Assembly (NCBI GenBank): GCA_913056505.1
Contig: CAJXLZ010000049.1
Span: forward strand, 1-7,378
Source of the DNA: an uncultured Desulfurellaceae bacterium
Lineage (GTDB): Bacteria > Campylobacterota_A > Desulfurellia > Desulfurellales > Hippeaceae
Direction: 5' to 3'
DNA length: 7,378 bases
Positions 6,968-7,378 of this stretch are shown here, in pieces. Position 1 is the stretch's first letter. Each line of letters begins with the position of its first letter. The notes beneath the pieces were generated by a model. It saw only the letters and a program-made list of their open reading frames with translations, did not search any database and was not told the DNA's origin. The position numbers and the translations under genes are program-made.

Positions 6968-7378
6968 AAAACACTCCCAGTTTAAAACTATCTATTTTTT
7001 TATATATTGCACCTTTGCTTGTTAACTTGCTCTCATACAAAGATACCATATCTGCGCTAAACTTCAACATTTTATCGTTCAGCATATGTTTTGTTCTCCT
7101 CATTGACTCTATCAACTTTTTTTTGGGAATATGCTTCAATCGTCCTATAGTTATATGACAAAATGCTTTATCGGTATTTTTTCTGTATATGGAGAGCTTC
7201 TCCTCAATCTTGTTGCTTAGATATACAAATTGATCGTTATTTTCGCCAAGCCATAAAACCCTTGGGTATTCCAAACTTTTGAAAATGCCTATTCTATCCA
7301 AATTTATTTCAAAACGCGGCATACCTATCAATGCCTCGGAGATTTTATCTTTTATAGTATGTAGATAATTAGACGGTT
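6960..7378 (-). CDS. thpR: RNA 2',3'-cyclic phosphodiesterase, C-terminal part (5' end beyond right edge)
   Basis: ThpR (formerly LigT) is a 2H-phosphoesterase that opens 2',3'-cyclic phosphates on RNA to 2'-phosphates. The frame is open from the right edge to the TGA at 6962-6960, giving 138 visible residues. The gene enters already in progress, since codons continue upstream of the first possible start (a TTG at 7331) and still fit the family. Visible signatures are RFEINLDRIGIF, then YPRVLWLG (the family's 'F.l.l..lG.F......PrvlWlG') and HITIGR (H codon at 7157-7155), the second of the two HxTx motifs. The first HxTx motif lies beyond the edge. The gene overlaps recA by eight bases. thpR next to recA, often with cinA, recurs in several bacterial lineages, which supports the call. 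Cytoplasmic. Confidence 0.88.
   Translation of the reverse strand, partial: PSNYLHTIKDKISEALIGMPRFEINLDRIGIFKSLEYPRVLWLGENNDQFVYLSNKIEEKLSIYRKNTDKAFCHITIGRLKHIPKKKLIESMRRTKHMLNDKMLKFSADMVSLYESKLTSKGAIYKKIDSFKLGVFYG
6972..6979 (-). promoter_or_regulatory. Shine-Dalgarno of recA inside thpR
   Basis: TGGGAGTG on the minus strand contains GGGAG six bases before the recA ATG at 6967. It confirms that start and shows recA can be loaded independently although it overlaps the thpR end. Confidence 0.6.

Noticed and set aside
6968..7100. SOS (LexA) operator upstream of recA
   Set aside because: No clear inverted GAAC/GTTC-type palindrome was found. The region is thpR coding sequence, and the operon promoter is probably further upstream, outside the window.
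7329..7331. TTG at 7331 as the start of the thpR product
   Set aside because: The frame stays open upstream to the window edge with residues that fit the family, and the first HxTx motif is missing, so the gene begins outside the window.

Overview
This window reads as ordinary, tightly packed chromosome from an AT-rich bacterium. Every recognisable gene lies on the minus strand, so transcription runs from high to low coordinates, and the only stretch not covered by a gene is the 66 bases at 1775-1840. The set of genes (RecA, RecX, a PilT-type pilus retraction ATPase, ComEC, AlaS, a MEMO-family protein, a small phasin-like protein) suggests a Gram-negative, probably anaerobic or deep-branching lineage. 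Deferribacterota, Desulfobacterota or a Desulfurella-like group are my guesses. The sequence gives no decisive taxonomic marker, so this placement is weak.

In transcription order, the first unit contains the 3' part of thpR (RNA 2',3'-cyclic phosphodiesterase, cut by the right edge), recA, a pilT-family ATPase gene, recX and alaS. Neighbours overlap by 8, 14 and 4 bases or abut exactly (recX-alaS), so they are almost certainly one operon with coupled translation. The recA-recX-alaS order is a common bacterial arrangement; a pilT gene sits inside it between recA and recX.

The 66-base gap after alaS holds a good sigma-70-type promoter (TTGATA, 17 bases, TATATT) and a strong Shine-Dalgarno. It launches a second unit: a 90-residue helical phasin-like protein, a MEMO-family (AmmeMemoRadiSam system protein B) gene, and the 5' part of comEC, which overlaps the MEMO gene by 4 bases and runs off the left edge. 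No terminator is visible between the two units.

Functionally the window gathers parts of natural transformation and recombination: PilT for pilus retraction, ComEC for DNA transport across the inner membrane, and RecA with its modulator RecX for strand exchange. AlaS and ThpR are translation and RNA housekeeping functions. I found no RNA gene, mobile element, CRISPR array or phage gene, and no convincing new system. The points most worth a second look are the competence-themed clustering, the unlinked MEMO gene and the small phasin-like gene that leads its operon.
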